From: Pegea sp. RAD2-039
Taxonomy: Eukaryota > Chordata > Thaliacea > Salpida > Salpidae
NCBI GenBank assembly: GCA_034620365.1
Contig: JAQGEQ010000335.1
Span: 372,001 to 436,000 of the forward strand
Reading direction: 5' to 3'
Length of the DNA: 64,000 nucleotides
Shown here: piece after piece, positions 23,301 to 35,021 of the stretch
Numbering within the stretch: the first letter of the stretch is position 1
How the letters are laid out: each line of letters begins with the position of its first letter
Notes under the pieces: model-generated
Databases searched by the model: none
Told to the model about the DNA's origin: nothing
Seen by the model: only the letters and a program-made list of their open reading frames with translations
Made by a program: the position numbers and the translations under genes

Positions 23301-26300
23301 CCAATCTTAAAAATTATTTTTAGAATAATTTAAAATTTATACACTGAAAAGGGGATTGTTTTCAATTAATATGAATTTCTTTTCAAAACGAAAATTAGTA
23401 TCAAAGAACAAATTGTTTTCTCTTCATTGAAAAATCGACCTAATGAATTACAATTATAAAAATCTAAATCAGAAAATTTTCTTTTTTTCAAAGAGCTGAA
23501 GATTTCTGAAAATTGCATCTGTCGACCAAATAGAAGACAAACAGGGGAGATGGGAAGACACCAGTTGACTAAATCGTGGCTTTTCAGTTGTGCTGTTATA
23601 ACTGTCTGCGTGATATGTCCTGTCGCATCATTTGTGTCTGATCTCGTTTTTTATGGGATTTGTTCTCATTTGGATACTACGACTCGAGCACTTTATGAAT
23701 CTGTTACGTCAATCAATCCTCTTGACTCAACAACAAAAATGGTTGACGGAATCACTAAATCGGAACATTTCATAAAAAAACGTCAACTACTACGTCATCA
23801 ACGTCGAGAACATCTAAATGAAGAGCTGTCAGGTTTAAATCATACTAAATTCAAGTTTGAAGATGTCACTGAACGAAGCACTATCTCAGAAAATTATACT
23901 TCATCATTTGCAAGTCCAGCATCTGCAGCGGAGCAAGGTAGAAAAATTAAAATTGTGATTTTAAGAACTTGTTTTTAAATGAATTCAAAAATTCTATCTC
24001 TTTTTTCAATAAATTTCTGGACATCTTTTTGTTCACAGCACAAATCTGTAATTCCAAAAATGAGACTTTGAAATTCATGAATAGTTCACAAGCACAAGAA
24101 CAACTGAAACATTATGAACATTTTGTTTTCAACGTATTTCTACCTGTTCTAGTTGTAGGAACATTTCCTTCATTTCTTCTTTGTATATTTGTCAGGTTAG
24201 TAGTAAATTTTATTTATATAATCTGGTTTACATTATTCAATTTAATGGTTGATATTTGGTTACTAAATAAATTAGTGGATCTACAAACGTTTGAAAACCG
24301 TTGTATTTATCAAAAAACCTGAGACATCAATATGATAAGCAATTGAATAAAGTTAAAAATAGTTTAGAATAAATTAAGTTTAGACTAAACAAAAAGCTTC
24401 ATAACAACTTAGATAAAGTTTAGTGACAAATATTTTTGGTGTTTCTAAATAGATTACACAATTGAAGACAAACCTTTGATTCGATAAAATAAGTGTAAAG
24501 ATAAATAAATGCTGTTATAGAAAATACCTTTACAAGAGAAAAGTATTCAAATTAGTTTTATTCGAAATGATTCATCTTATAAAATGTAATTTTTAATCTT
24601 TAAACAATCTTTTAGCCGTTAAAATACATTTTAAGTAGATAATTATATAGAAATGAACTGCAAATAACTTTGTTGTTAACTTTTTAAATGTGAAAATTGT
24701 GTAATTTCTTTGATTTTTACTTTCTAATGTAATCAAAAGGTGTGTTAACTGAGTAAAAACAATAAACAGAATAATGGATAGAATAATACACACATTAACC
24801 ATAAAATTAAAGACTCTTTCATATATTTTTTACTGTATTATATCGAAAATAACTTTTAATTTATTGAGTTTTTAGTTAAAATGAATAATTAAATATGTTT
24901 TGCTTAAGTTCACTAAACAAACTTGATTAACTTAATAAACCAACTGAGACCAAAACTCAATAATTTGCTTAAAATTTATAATTATTTGAAAGTTCTTCAT
25001 TCAGTAAAAATACGGAAGGAATCCTTTTTATTTCAATCGATGTAAATCTTTTTAATATTTTTGTTTATCATAAATACTTTACAAAAATATTTAAACTGGT
25101 ATAAGTTTGTAAAATAAAATCCCTTCCTTAACAAAGAATCAAACTTCACTTGTGCATCTTTAATGTCTGACAAAATATTGAAAGTTACTTTAATAAAGCT
25201 TTAATGGTTTTGTACTTATAAAGATTCTATTCACTAATGTCTAATGAATTTATTAAACAAGATTTATTATTTTTCTTTTAACTACATTAGTTGAGTTGTA
25301 TTGATAGATCAACTAAATATTTGACTGATTAATCATAGATTTTCTTCATATTCAATTTCGTAGTTGAACAGATGTTTTCAGACAAAAACAGTTCATAATT
25401 TAACTTTACGTTTCTACCTTTAAAACTGTCAAAAAATTGAGATTTTTGTTGAGTCAAGTAGAATATAAAAGTTATTTGATTTAAGCGTTGCCAAATGAAC
25501 CAATCAATAAGATTTTAAACTCCACAAAAGCTTATGCATCCTAAGAACGATATTTCAATAAAAAAAAACAGTCAACGCCAAAAAAAACTTTTCGGTACTT
25601 TTATTTGTGTTGCTTAAAAAAGATTAGTAAAAATTTTGAACGTGATAAGGTTTTCTTTTGGTGCTGCGAGTATTTTGTTTATGTAAAAAATTTATTGACC
25701 AAACTGAAATGTTTATTTTAATCTAATTTATACAATTACTAAAACAAACTTACAAAAAAAGTCTAAATTATTTTTGAAGATTGGTTATTCTGACAACCAA
25801 ACACGACCACTTTCTTTCTGCATATGTGATGAATATAACCAGTATGTCACTTCAGATAATTCTGTCACCTATAAGCATCTACATTTTCAATTTTTTTATT
25901 GGAAACAACGGGTTTAAGTAAGAAATGATTAATGTTAGTTTTTTGAATGTTTTTTAGCAAGTTTTAAATATATTTAATGTAAAAGGTTGTAATAAATTCT
26001 TTTATGATTAATTTTGGAATGATTTTAAGTGTTTTAACCTTTTTTAACTTTAGAGTTTATTATTTTGTTCAATAAATTGATCTTAATCTTTAACCGGCAA
26101 AAAATTTTAACAACTGATTTTTATTTGGTAAAACAAGTTATTTTTGAAAGAGCAGTTCTATATAAAAGATTTCTAAAATAATATTTTTTTTTAGTTTCTT
26201 TTTAAATAGATATTTATTTTTAGAACTTTTGTTTAGTTTTTATCCGATAAAAACTGCTCAGTAGTTTTCTTCAACCATTAGTTTTGAATTCACTTTCAGT

Positions 26301-28442
26301 ATTTATAGATGACTTATATTATACAAATATACTATTTCAGAAAACTTTCAATTTCAAAGATAACTTTTTTCAAGTTCACAAATTTTTATTAATGTTATTT
26401 TATGAAAAAGTCGTTTTTTGATCACTTTTTCCTCTTATTTAGAAAATAATTTTCTATTAAAGTTAAGCTACAAATTTTATCTGATAAACTCAATCCAGCA
26501 AAAAGTAAACTGGTAGTCATCATGGTATTACCAATCACTTAATATACCTTCAGATTGACAGTATCAAATGGCTGATATTTTATAGTTTCATTCTATTTGC
26601 TATTTTTAAGTAAAATTTATGCTTTTTAAGAAATCTAAAAATTTCTATCAATATTTGAAAGTACAATCTTTTCCTTCTGTGTGATGCACTAATTTTGAAT
26701 AAATTATTTAAAGGCTTCTAGTTGTAAGTAATATAACTATTTTGAGACGATAATAAAGTACTCATAAAGTACTTGACACAATTATTCACTTTGATTTTAT
26801 AGTAATAAAGATAATCTATATTTCTAGTTGCTGGCATTGTGCACTTCAAGAAAACTGTCCATCAACCTACACTTTGAACTTTGGGACCGGCAACTTTAAC
26901 TACAGCCTTTTAACTACTTTATGTTCAAAGGTGGTAGATAGCATAGCAGGAGGACTTATAGTCTTTGTGGTATGTTTACATGGCTGAGTTAAAGCTGATT
27001 TTAATACGATACAAAATGTACTAATTCATTTGTAAAATGTTCATTTTTCTTTAGTAAAAAACACAGTTTGTATGTAAATTGAGGTAACTTCATTTTGATG
27101 ACATCAATGACATTGTAAAGAAGTCTACAACTTATAAGAAACAAATTATTTGCTCACAATAATAAAGTTTTGCTGCTAAAGTGAAAAACTCAAATTACCA
27201 ATACATTTTAGCTTTGCAAAATGTGCCTAAGATTGATTTATCAAATATTCAAATTTGAATAATTCATACCTCCGACTAATACTAGCTACCTTGAAAGTTT
27301 CTGGATTCAAATAATCCGATTTTATAAACTCACAACCTTTTGATAATGAAAAGTAGCTAATATTTTAGTATAAATAAATCTTTATCCTAAAAGCTGTTGA
27401 TAACAAACTCCTATGAACTCATTTAAGCACATTTACACTTTTAATCTTCGTTTTGATTTACGTTTTTTCTAGGTGCTTTGTAGAATTATATGGAAAAGAC
27501 ATAGAAATAAAATTGTGTGGTGGTACCTTGGAAAATTTATAGTTACCATCTTAGCTTTTATATTTTGCACTGTTTCCTCCCCTTTAATGGTGATGACTCC
27601 GACAATTGCTGTTATTAGGTTTGTTACTTGATAAAAATATAATTTATAAAGTTTCCAGGCTTTGAAATTAGATTACTAACTTTTTAAGATAATTCATTTT
27701 TCGAATTCCTTGTTAATTTTTAAATCAGTTTAAGTTCAAACTATTCTATAAAAAGTATTGACAGAAGGACAAAATAGTTTTTGTTGCTTGCCATTATGAA
27801 TAATTCACATTTTAACTGATGTACTGTAGTACACAAGAATTTTGAAGAAAAAAACTTTACAAAATATAAATTTTATGAAAAAACAAACATAGTTGAAAAG
27901 CTAATGAAATTTATTTTGATGTTTTCATTTAAACTTTCCCAGAATACTTTAACAATGAACGTAAATTACCAAAAAAGAAAGAAAATTTAATGATTTTTAC
28001 TGTTTGAATTAAGAACAGTTTATTTATAATTGCAAAGATTGAATAAATAGCAATTTATCTATCATGATGTCTCTGAAGCTGGCCCAAAATAAAGAAGATA
28101 AATTTATTAAGTAGAAAATAGACTGTACTTCAAAAGCCGATATTTCAAAATCTCAATTTAGCTCTTTAGAAATCCTTCTCAATAAAAAAGCTTCTTCTTT
28201 TCTGAGTTTGTTTTTCTACTTTTCAATTTAAAACAAATTGATTAATTCTAAAATAAACCAGGAAAGAAATTTTGGAAAAAATACAAGTAGAAGAGAAAGC
28301 ACCGATTTCGCTCACGATTTTCATTGTTGGAATAAGTATATGGACCTTAAGTATTGGACTCGTAACGTTATTTATCACATATCGAACCTACGTTTACTAT
28401 CGGGTCGAAGATTTAGGTGAAAAAACTTATCATGATCGTTGA
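20311..28442 (+). CDS. Unrecognised five-span membrane protein
   Basis: Seven exons: 20311..20650, 22038..22238, 23545..23937, 24039..24195, 26828..26969, 27473..27618, 28262..28442. Every junction is GT-AG and all phases join, giving 519 residues. Residues 1-190 are polar, Ser/Asn/Lys-rich and without signal peptide (for example SLFPMDKHSDEGK), likely cytoplasmic. A first hydrophobic segment (SWLFSCAVITVCVICPVASF, about 191-212) leads into a long loop of about 125 residues with several N-glycosylation sequons (NHT, NYT, NET, NSS). Four more spans follow: FVFNVFLPVLVVGTFPSFLL (about 339-363); IAGGLIVFVVLCRIIW (about 398-415), preceded by a Cys-bearing loop CWHCALQENCPSTY; FIVTILAFIFCTVSSPLMVM (about 428-450); and ISLTIFIVGISIWTLSIGLV (about 477-500). 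The short tail is YRVEDLGEKTYHDR. I cannot place it in a family. The start could be an upstream in-frame ATG at 20233. Confidence 0.75.
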
Positions 28443-31217
28443 TAAAAACTTGGATCAAACTCAGAGTTAGAAACATTTCAATTGGTCATCAGAAGTTGCT
28501 TCTCCCTAAAAACAACTAGAGGATATGCCAATTTAAAAACCTTGCTCAGGATCTCAAGATTTGTTATTCACAAAAATCAGTTTTAATTTTGTCGACCGTT
28601 GTCATAAAATTTACGATAAAGTTTCAATTACTTTGAAAAATGATTTCATTTTTTCTTTTGTGGCTGTTTTTTTTCATTTTGAAGGTTTGATATAAAGAAC
28701 TGAACATTTACACAAAAGATAAACTGATTTGGTTTTTTGAGTTTACCAAAAAACTGAGAACCATTTTTTTAAATATTATATTAAGTAACTTTTAGTCGAT
28801 AAAGTTGATTTAGTAACTAATTATCAAAAACTTTTCTGTCTCTGAAATAGCTTCCATTATTAAAAGTTCTGATCCACCAAAATATAAAACACAAGTTGTA
28901 AGGCACCAAAATAATTGGTTTCTACCTTTATCTGGCAGTTTATTTCAAAAAATGTTTAAAGCTTAAGCTTCATGCTTTGCAGATAAACAAAATTTGATAA
29001 AACATATAAGATATGGCTTAAAATATTCATAAGATTCAAATATAAAATCATATATAACAAGATAGACAAAATTCTTGAAAATTAGAAATATATTATTATA
29101 AGCTTATGAATTTGAGAGTTTAAACCATCTGGAGCTTAATCAAGCCAGCGATGATCAGGTACGTGTCTTCAAAAAGAGTTACTTCAAAATATTTTGAATA
29201 AATACTAACTTTGTACTGTATTATGTTAGTCAGAATAAATTAGAATTGTTATGAAACATGTTTGGCTATAAATAAAGTTTTATTTCGCTTTATATTTGTT
29301 ATAGTTTTTAGATTGTGCTCCTAAAAGTTGGGAAAATCGAATTTTAATTTGATTTAAAACTTTATGAAATCTTCAACAACATATTATTTCATAATTTTGA
29401 GGGAATATTTGATGAAATAAGATATATTTAAAATAGAGAAGCAATTGGTTAAAAAAAGATTCTTCGAATAAAAAGTGTTTTCTTCGGATTAAATATTCTA
29501 AACCTCATCTTAGCATCTGTCAAAATACTTTGTAATTTTCTTTTCTTTCACTGAGATTAATTCTGCATTTTTTAAGTACACAAGACTATCACTACAGATG
29601 CTTTACAACATCCAATGCAACTCAAGTAAAACAATATTTTAAATTACGAGACTTATTTGAACTAGAAGATTAATGGAATGAGTCAAGATACTAAACTGAC
29701 AACAACTATCTTCAGATCCAAATAAAGAACTCTAAAACTACAAGAATAAGTTGCATATATATGTATAATATATTAGGTTATTTATTAATTTTATGTTTTT
29801 AAACTGGAATCAAATCATTGAAAAATGAAATCAATTAGTTTGCTTCGATCCTTTTCTTGGCACAATTAGTAGAAAAAACTGTTTATTCAATTGCTCTAAT
29901 GAATCGGTTTTCAATTCATGATTCCTCAGGAGTTTAAAGAGAAAATTTCAGATGGCCCTTAACATCTTAAGACTAGCGGTTTTATATCACTAGTTCATTA
30001 TTTAAGCTATAACTTGCTACTGAAAAAGGCCGAAAACTGTTCTGAATATTCAAATACTTTTAATGAGGCTAGAGCACAAAATAGACTAAAGATTTTGTAG
30101 AAATCTTTGAGAGACAACTTTATTAACTAATAGAAACAAATACAAAAAATAAATTATTTTTTATTACCAATATTATTAATAAAAGCTTTTTTTCCTTTCA
30201 CTTAAACAATTCTTCCATTATGGCAGGTCTTCTAATAAAATTTACAAAGGTAGAAAATTACTACTTGTAATTAACACGAAAATATCACTACAGAAATTAA
30301 ATAGATAAAAACTTGAAATATTATTCAATGGCAATTTGATTTTCAGCTTTTGATCTGAAGAAGTCTCGAATAGTGTCATCTAGTTCAAAAAGTGTTATTA
30401 CTATTTTTGCTGGCTGCTTATGCTAATAAAGAGGAAACTGTTCAAGTAGGATTACATCATGTCAATTTTATTGTCTAGACTTATCATCTATTGTTGCTTT
30501 TTAAAGCATCATCTAAAATTATTTAAAATTAGCCACAAAAGCGATTTTTCTACTAAGTTTTGTTTTAAAGGGTAATTTTGTAAGATAGTTTTGGTTTTAT
30601 GGTCTGAATTCTTTTGGTAGCTAAGTATAAAATTGGCTCTAGTCAATTCCTTCTGTTTTTGAATAAATATTATTAAAATTTAGTAATTATTGAACACTGC
30701 TTTCAAATAAATAAAAAAACTATTATAAAATAAACCGTTAAAAACAAGTAAAGTTAAAATTTAAACTAAAAAATCTGTTATGAACAATGTAATGTTCACA
30801 TATCACGAATTAGATCCGGGAAAGTTAAAAAAGTTTTATTGACATCTTTGATTCTTCAAAAGTTCTGCCCTAACAGTTCTTAATCAGAACTCAACAACTA
30901 TTTCATCAAGTAACAACTAAATAATAACTTTATAGTTTAGTAAATACTTTGAAATTATTTACTTTTGAGGAAAAGATGTATTTTATATGAAGCGCTTTTT
31001 ATTAATATACTAAATGACCTACACAAGGCTAGCGACGTATTTTCGGTATTATATGGCTGATAATTTTGTCAAACAACATTTTTTGGTGTTATGTACTGAT
31101 TATTTTATTTGATATTTGTTTTGATAAAGTTTAATCGATCACTAAAAATTAAAATTAAGTTTCAGAAAAGTTTTATTTAAAGCAGAGAATTTTAATCTTT
31201 CAATTATAATCAGTAAA
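28443..31217. other. Intergenic between the multi-span gene and the TSP1 receptor
   Basis: About 2.8 kb of AT-rich sequence between two plus-strand genes. I found no open frame with protein-like composition, no RNA gene and no clear repeat. Confidence 0.5.
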
Positions 31218-34209
31218 ATGGAAAAATTTTTGAACAAAATTTATTTGTTCTTCTTCGTCTGTCTGTCCACATATCTTATATGTCAAGGGTAAGTCCAGAA
31301 CTGAATCTAGTTTATTATTCTTATCGCTATCTGTTGTTATTTAATTCTAAAACTGTTATTTAAACACGCGTTTGTGTGACAAAGTGATTAAAAGTTTGAT
31401 TTGTAAACCAGCAGCTCAAATCTGATTCAAATCTGATTCAAACTTAATTAGTTGTTTTGTGAAATTCTTCTACCAACCACTCTGAGCCAATAAAAGATCA
31501 TTTTAATAAAACTTCCGCTCAGTAGCCAAAGACTCTAAGGATTTGTTTGCTGAATCCTGAAAAATTTCGGTAATTAATTCATAAAATCAAATTTTATTAA
31601 GAGCTTAGCCATAAATTTGTCTCTTGTCTGTCAGATGGATTTCTAATCTAACAATTTGAGTTAATTCCTAAAATATTTTGATCTCAGGAATCTGAGAAAA
31701 CGCCTCAAGAACCGACAAAACTCAACTTGTGATTCAAATCCTTGTCAGATCAGATGGGGAGGTTGTTCAGCAACGTGCGGAGTCGGCAGTCGACTCGCAC
31801 GAGTAATTAAAAGGGAAGGAAGATGTGGAAAATGCACAATCCCCAGACCCAAAAGTTGCAAGCTAAAAGAGTGCAGAGGTACACGTGATTACTTAAAAGA
31901 AATTTTCATAAAATTCTGAAGTTGTTTTAAATAATTTGAATAATTAAAAACTCAACAGTGGACTGTAAATGGAAGCAATGGTCAGAATTCAGCAAGTGCT
32001 CTAAATCATGCGGACGTGGATTACAGGCTAGAAGAAGAGAACCTACTCTTATTTCTGGTAGAGGAAGACCTTGTCAAGGATCACGAGTACAGATTAAAGT
32101 ATGCAATACTTACTGTTGCCGTGATAGTTGTTCTTGGGGAGAATGGGGAGCTTTCGATGATTGCTCTAAATCATGTGGAGGTGGAATAAAGATTAGAAAA
32201 AGACTTTTAGTTTTCAAAAGTTTATGTGATCAGCAAACTTGCAAGTTAAACTCTTCTTCAATTGAAAGATCTATCTGTAACTCTCATCAATGCTTTCCTG
32301 AATTAATCTACAGTAGCTGGAGTCAATGGTCATTATGTTCTTCTTCTTGTGGAGAAGGTCTTCAGATCAGAAATCGAAGCTTAATTCATGAAAATAGCTC
32401 GAAAGATATCAGTGAAAGGAGGTAGGGATTAATCACAATTTTTTCTTTAAAATAAATTAGAAATTAAATTATCACAGTTTTAGTCAAAGTAGAAGTCAGT
32501 TAAAAGGATAATGCTTTACGTATAGTTCTAGTCTCATTTTCTTTTTATTAATTTCAGAGTATGTAATATGGTTTGTTGTTCAGTTGGTTGTTCTTGGAGT
32601 TTCTGGTCAGCATGGAGCGGGTGAATTCCTTAGACAACTTGATATTATATTATTTTAAAATAAAATGCATAAGCCTAGCTTTCTATTAGAACTTATTAGT
32701 AACGCACAAAATCTATTTATTCAGGTCTTGGTGATTTTTTATCCTAATTCAAAGAATACAAAACTCCTATTTCACTTACATTTTAAATTCACTTTTGATA
32801 TTAACTTCCAAATATTTAACATTTTTTCAAATTATTTTCGTGCCTTTGGGCGACAATTATGTCAAAATATTAAAAGAATAAAAAAATAATTTTTCCATTA
32901 AAATTTTCAATGTGTTTCAATTAAATGTCTCAAATACTTTAAAAATCTTGAAATTTTAGATAAACTTAACTTATTCAATTATTTAAAATCAAGACCGATA
33001 TTTCAGTTTGTTCTAAGTTAGTGTCAAGTGATAAATCTGTTGTATCTTTATCAACAATATTTTTGTTGCACACCTAGATATTTTAGTTTATTAAATCTTC
33101 ATATCAAATCGACTTAAAGTTGATTTTATTTTTATTTCCTTAACTTGACTTTTGCTTCTGAAATCTAATTGGTTTTCTCAATAATAAAAATGTGGCATAA
33201 AAAACTATCATTTTGTGATAATTCTATATTACAAGAAATTAAAATTCAAGAAACTAAAGCTTTTGGTATCTGAACTTTATATAAAAATACTTGGATATTG
33301 ATTATTTAATTATGATAATTATTTTTAAAGATTCTTATCTTAGGTGTTTCCCCTCTTGTGATAAACGAGTCGAGGAAAGAAATAGGAAGAAATCGGAGGT
33401 TTTATGTGATAGCAACAAATGTGTTGGTGACAGCAAGCAAATTAGAAAATGCAATGGTTCTTGCTGCTCAGGTTTACAAGATTTTTATCTTTATGGAATA
33501 GATAGCTCGATATTTATAATATATTTATGATAAATGATGACTTTGATAACACTAAAGTTCTTTTTATAATCTTTTCTGTCAATTTTAAACCTTCTTGTTT
33601 GTAGATTGTACTTTAAGGACATGGTCAAAATGGTCTTCATGTCCAAAAACTTGTGGATCTAAGATAAAAAGATTTCGAAGCAGACATATGGTTCAGAATA
33701 TGACATGTCAAATCAGTTCATGTCCTGATAATCTTTATCAAACTGAATTATGTCCTGAAACATGTTCTAACATCTCAACATCTATTTGTAAATGTGCAAG
33801 CAACTCAACTGGTTCTTGCTGTCAAAAAGGTTCATGAAAATTGTCTTAAAGTGTTCAAATTTAATTTCTCACTAAAATTTGTTGTACAGTGATTGATTTA
33901 AAAGGAATTCCTTCTTTCGCAATTGCTTTAATTGTGATTATTTCTCTTGTCATAATCATCGTTTCTCTATTTGCAGTAAGTTTATTTTTGCCAAATTCTA
34001 TTAAACATGAAACAAACTTTGTGCTAATTAATTTTACTTATAACTAATCGACAAGTTGGTTTCAGGTCAAGTTTCGAAGTCGTCGAAACCATTTTTGGCC
34101 CGATTTTATTCAATCAGTTAACTATTCGAAAAGTTATCACCATAGATGGTCTATTGGTAGTGATATTGAAGATTTGAGTAATCCACAAACAGAAATTAAC
34201 TTTAAATAA
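31218..34209 (+). CDS. Single-pass membrane protein with thrombospondin type-1 repeats
   Basis: Eight exons: 31218..31288, 31688..31878, 31959..32421, 32558..32620, 33344..33471, 33605..33829, 33890..33975, 34066..34209. Phases join throughout, giving 456 residues. Exon 1 is a signal peptide (IYLFFFVCLSTYLICQG). The ectodomain holds about six TSP1-like repeats: GGCSATCGVGSR; WKQWSEFSKCSKSCGRG; WGEWGAFDDCSKSCGGG; SSWSQWSLCSSSCGEG; SFWSAWSGCFPSCD (divergent, split by an intron); and TWSKWSSCPKTCGSK. The W-x-x-W tryptophans are typical C-mannosylation sites and C-S-x-(S/T)-C-G is the core motif. A transmembrane helix (SFAIALIVIISLVIIIVSLF, about 388-409) precedes a cytoplasmic tail of roughly 47 residues starting KFRSRRNHFW. 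Likely an adhesion or guidance receptor at the cell surface; the ligand is unknown. I cannot match it to a named vertebrate gene. Confidence 0.85.
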
Positions 34210-35021
34210 ATATTTCCAGCTGATTTTAGAGTGATTTGATAAAATTGCTTTCAACCTCAGCTATAAATAAAATCTTCAAACTTTCAACAAGAGATTTTGG
34301 TTGAAACATCAGTAGGTCTACAGATTGTTAAAATTAAAGTTTACAAATTAATAGTTTATTTGTAGAAAGTTTTAAGAGCTATTCTTAATTCGTGAAAACC
34401 AACATGTTCACTTTAACATATATCTGTTGCACCTCTTTTTAGTTACTGAAGTTAAAACTAAAATCAATGGTTTCAAATATTCTGAGATATTTGTTGCGGC
34501 GATTTGAACTTTTTTAAAATATTCACTTCTAAAAGAACAACAATAAAAGAAAACATTTATTTTGAGCAAGTAAACTGTGAAAAGCTCAAAGTCTTTGGTT
34601 TAGTGAAAATGATAAAATTTATGAGCTAGTTAATGATAAGAAGTAAAAAAATTTGAACAAAATTAAAAAATCAGATGAAAAATAAGGTCTTTGGAAATTT
34701 TGATAAAAATTGATGAAAAATAACAAGATGGTAAGAAGAACTATTCGGAAAAAACTGAAAATTGATTTAAAAATAATGAAATGTTTAAGAAGTTAATTGA
34801 TGTCGATTATTTGAAAACATTTTACAAACTGAATTGTCACTAATATAAATATTAGTGCATAAAGACTGAAGTTATGAGGCAAGAAGAGACTTGTAAGCGT
34901 TCGTAAAAGGAAATAAGAAAAATGTTGAAAAAAAAGAAGAGCAGATGAGACACAAAGATGGAAGTGACTGAAGCGAGATGAATGTGCAAAAAAAAGTAGA
35001 ATAAAAGATATAAGAAAGTAA
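34210..35021. other. Convergent 3' flanks
   Basis: Spacer between two convergent genes. It should contain both 3' UTRs. AATAAA-like hexamers occur on both strands but are not informative in such AT-rich DNA. Confidence 0.4.
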
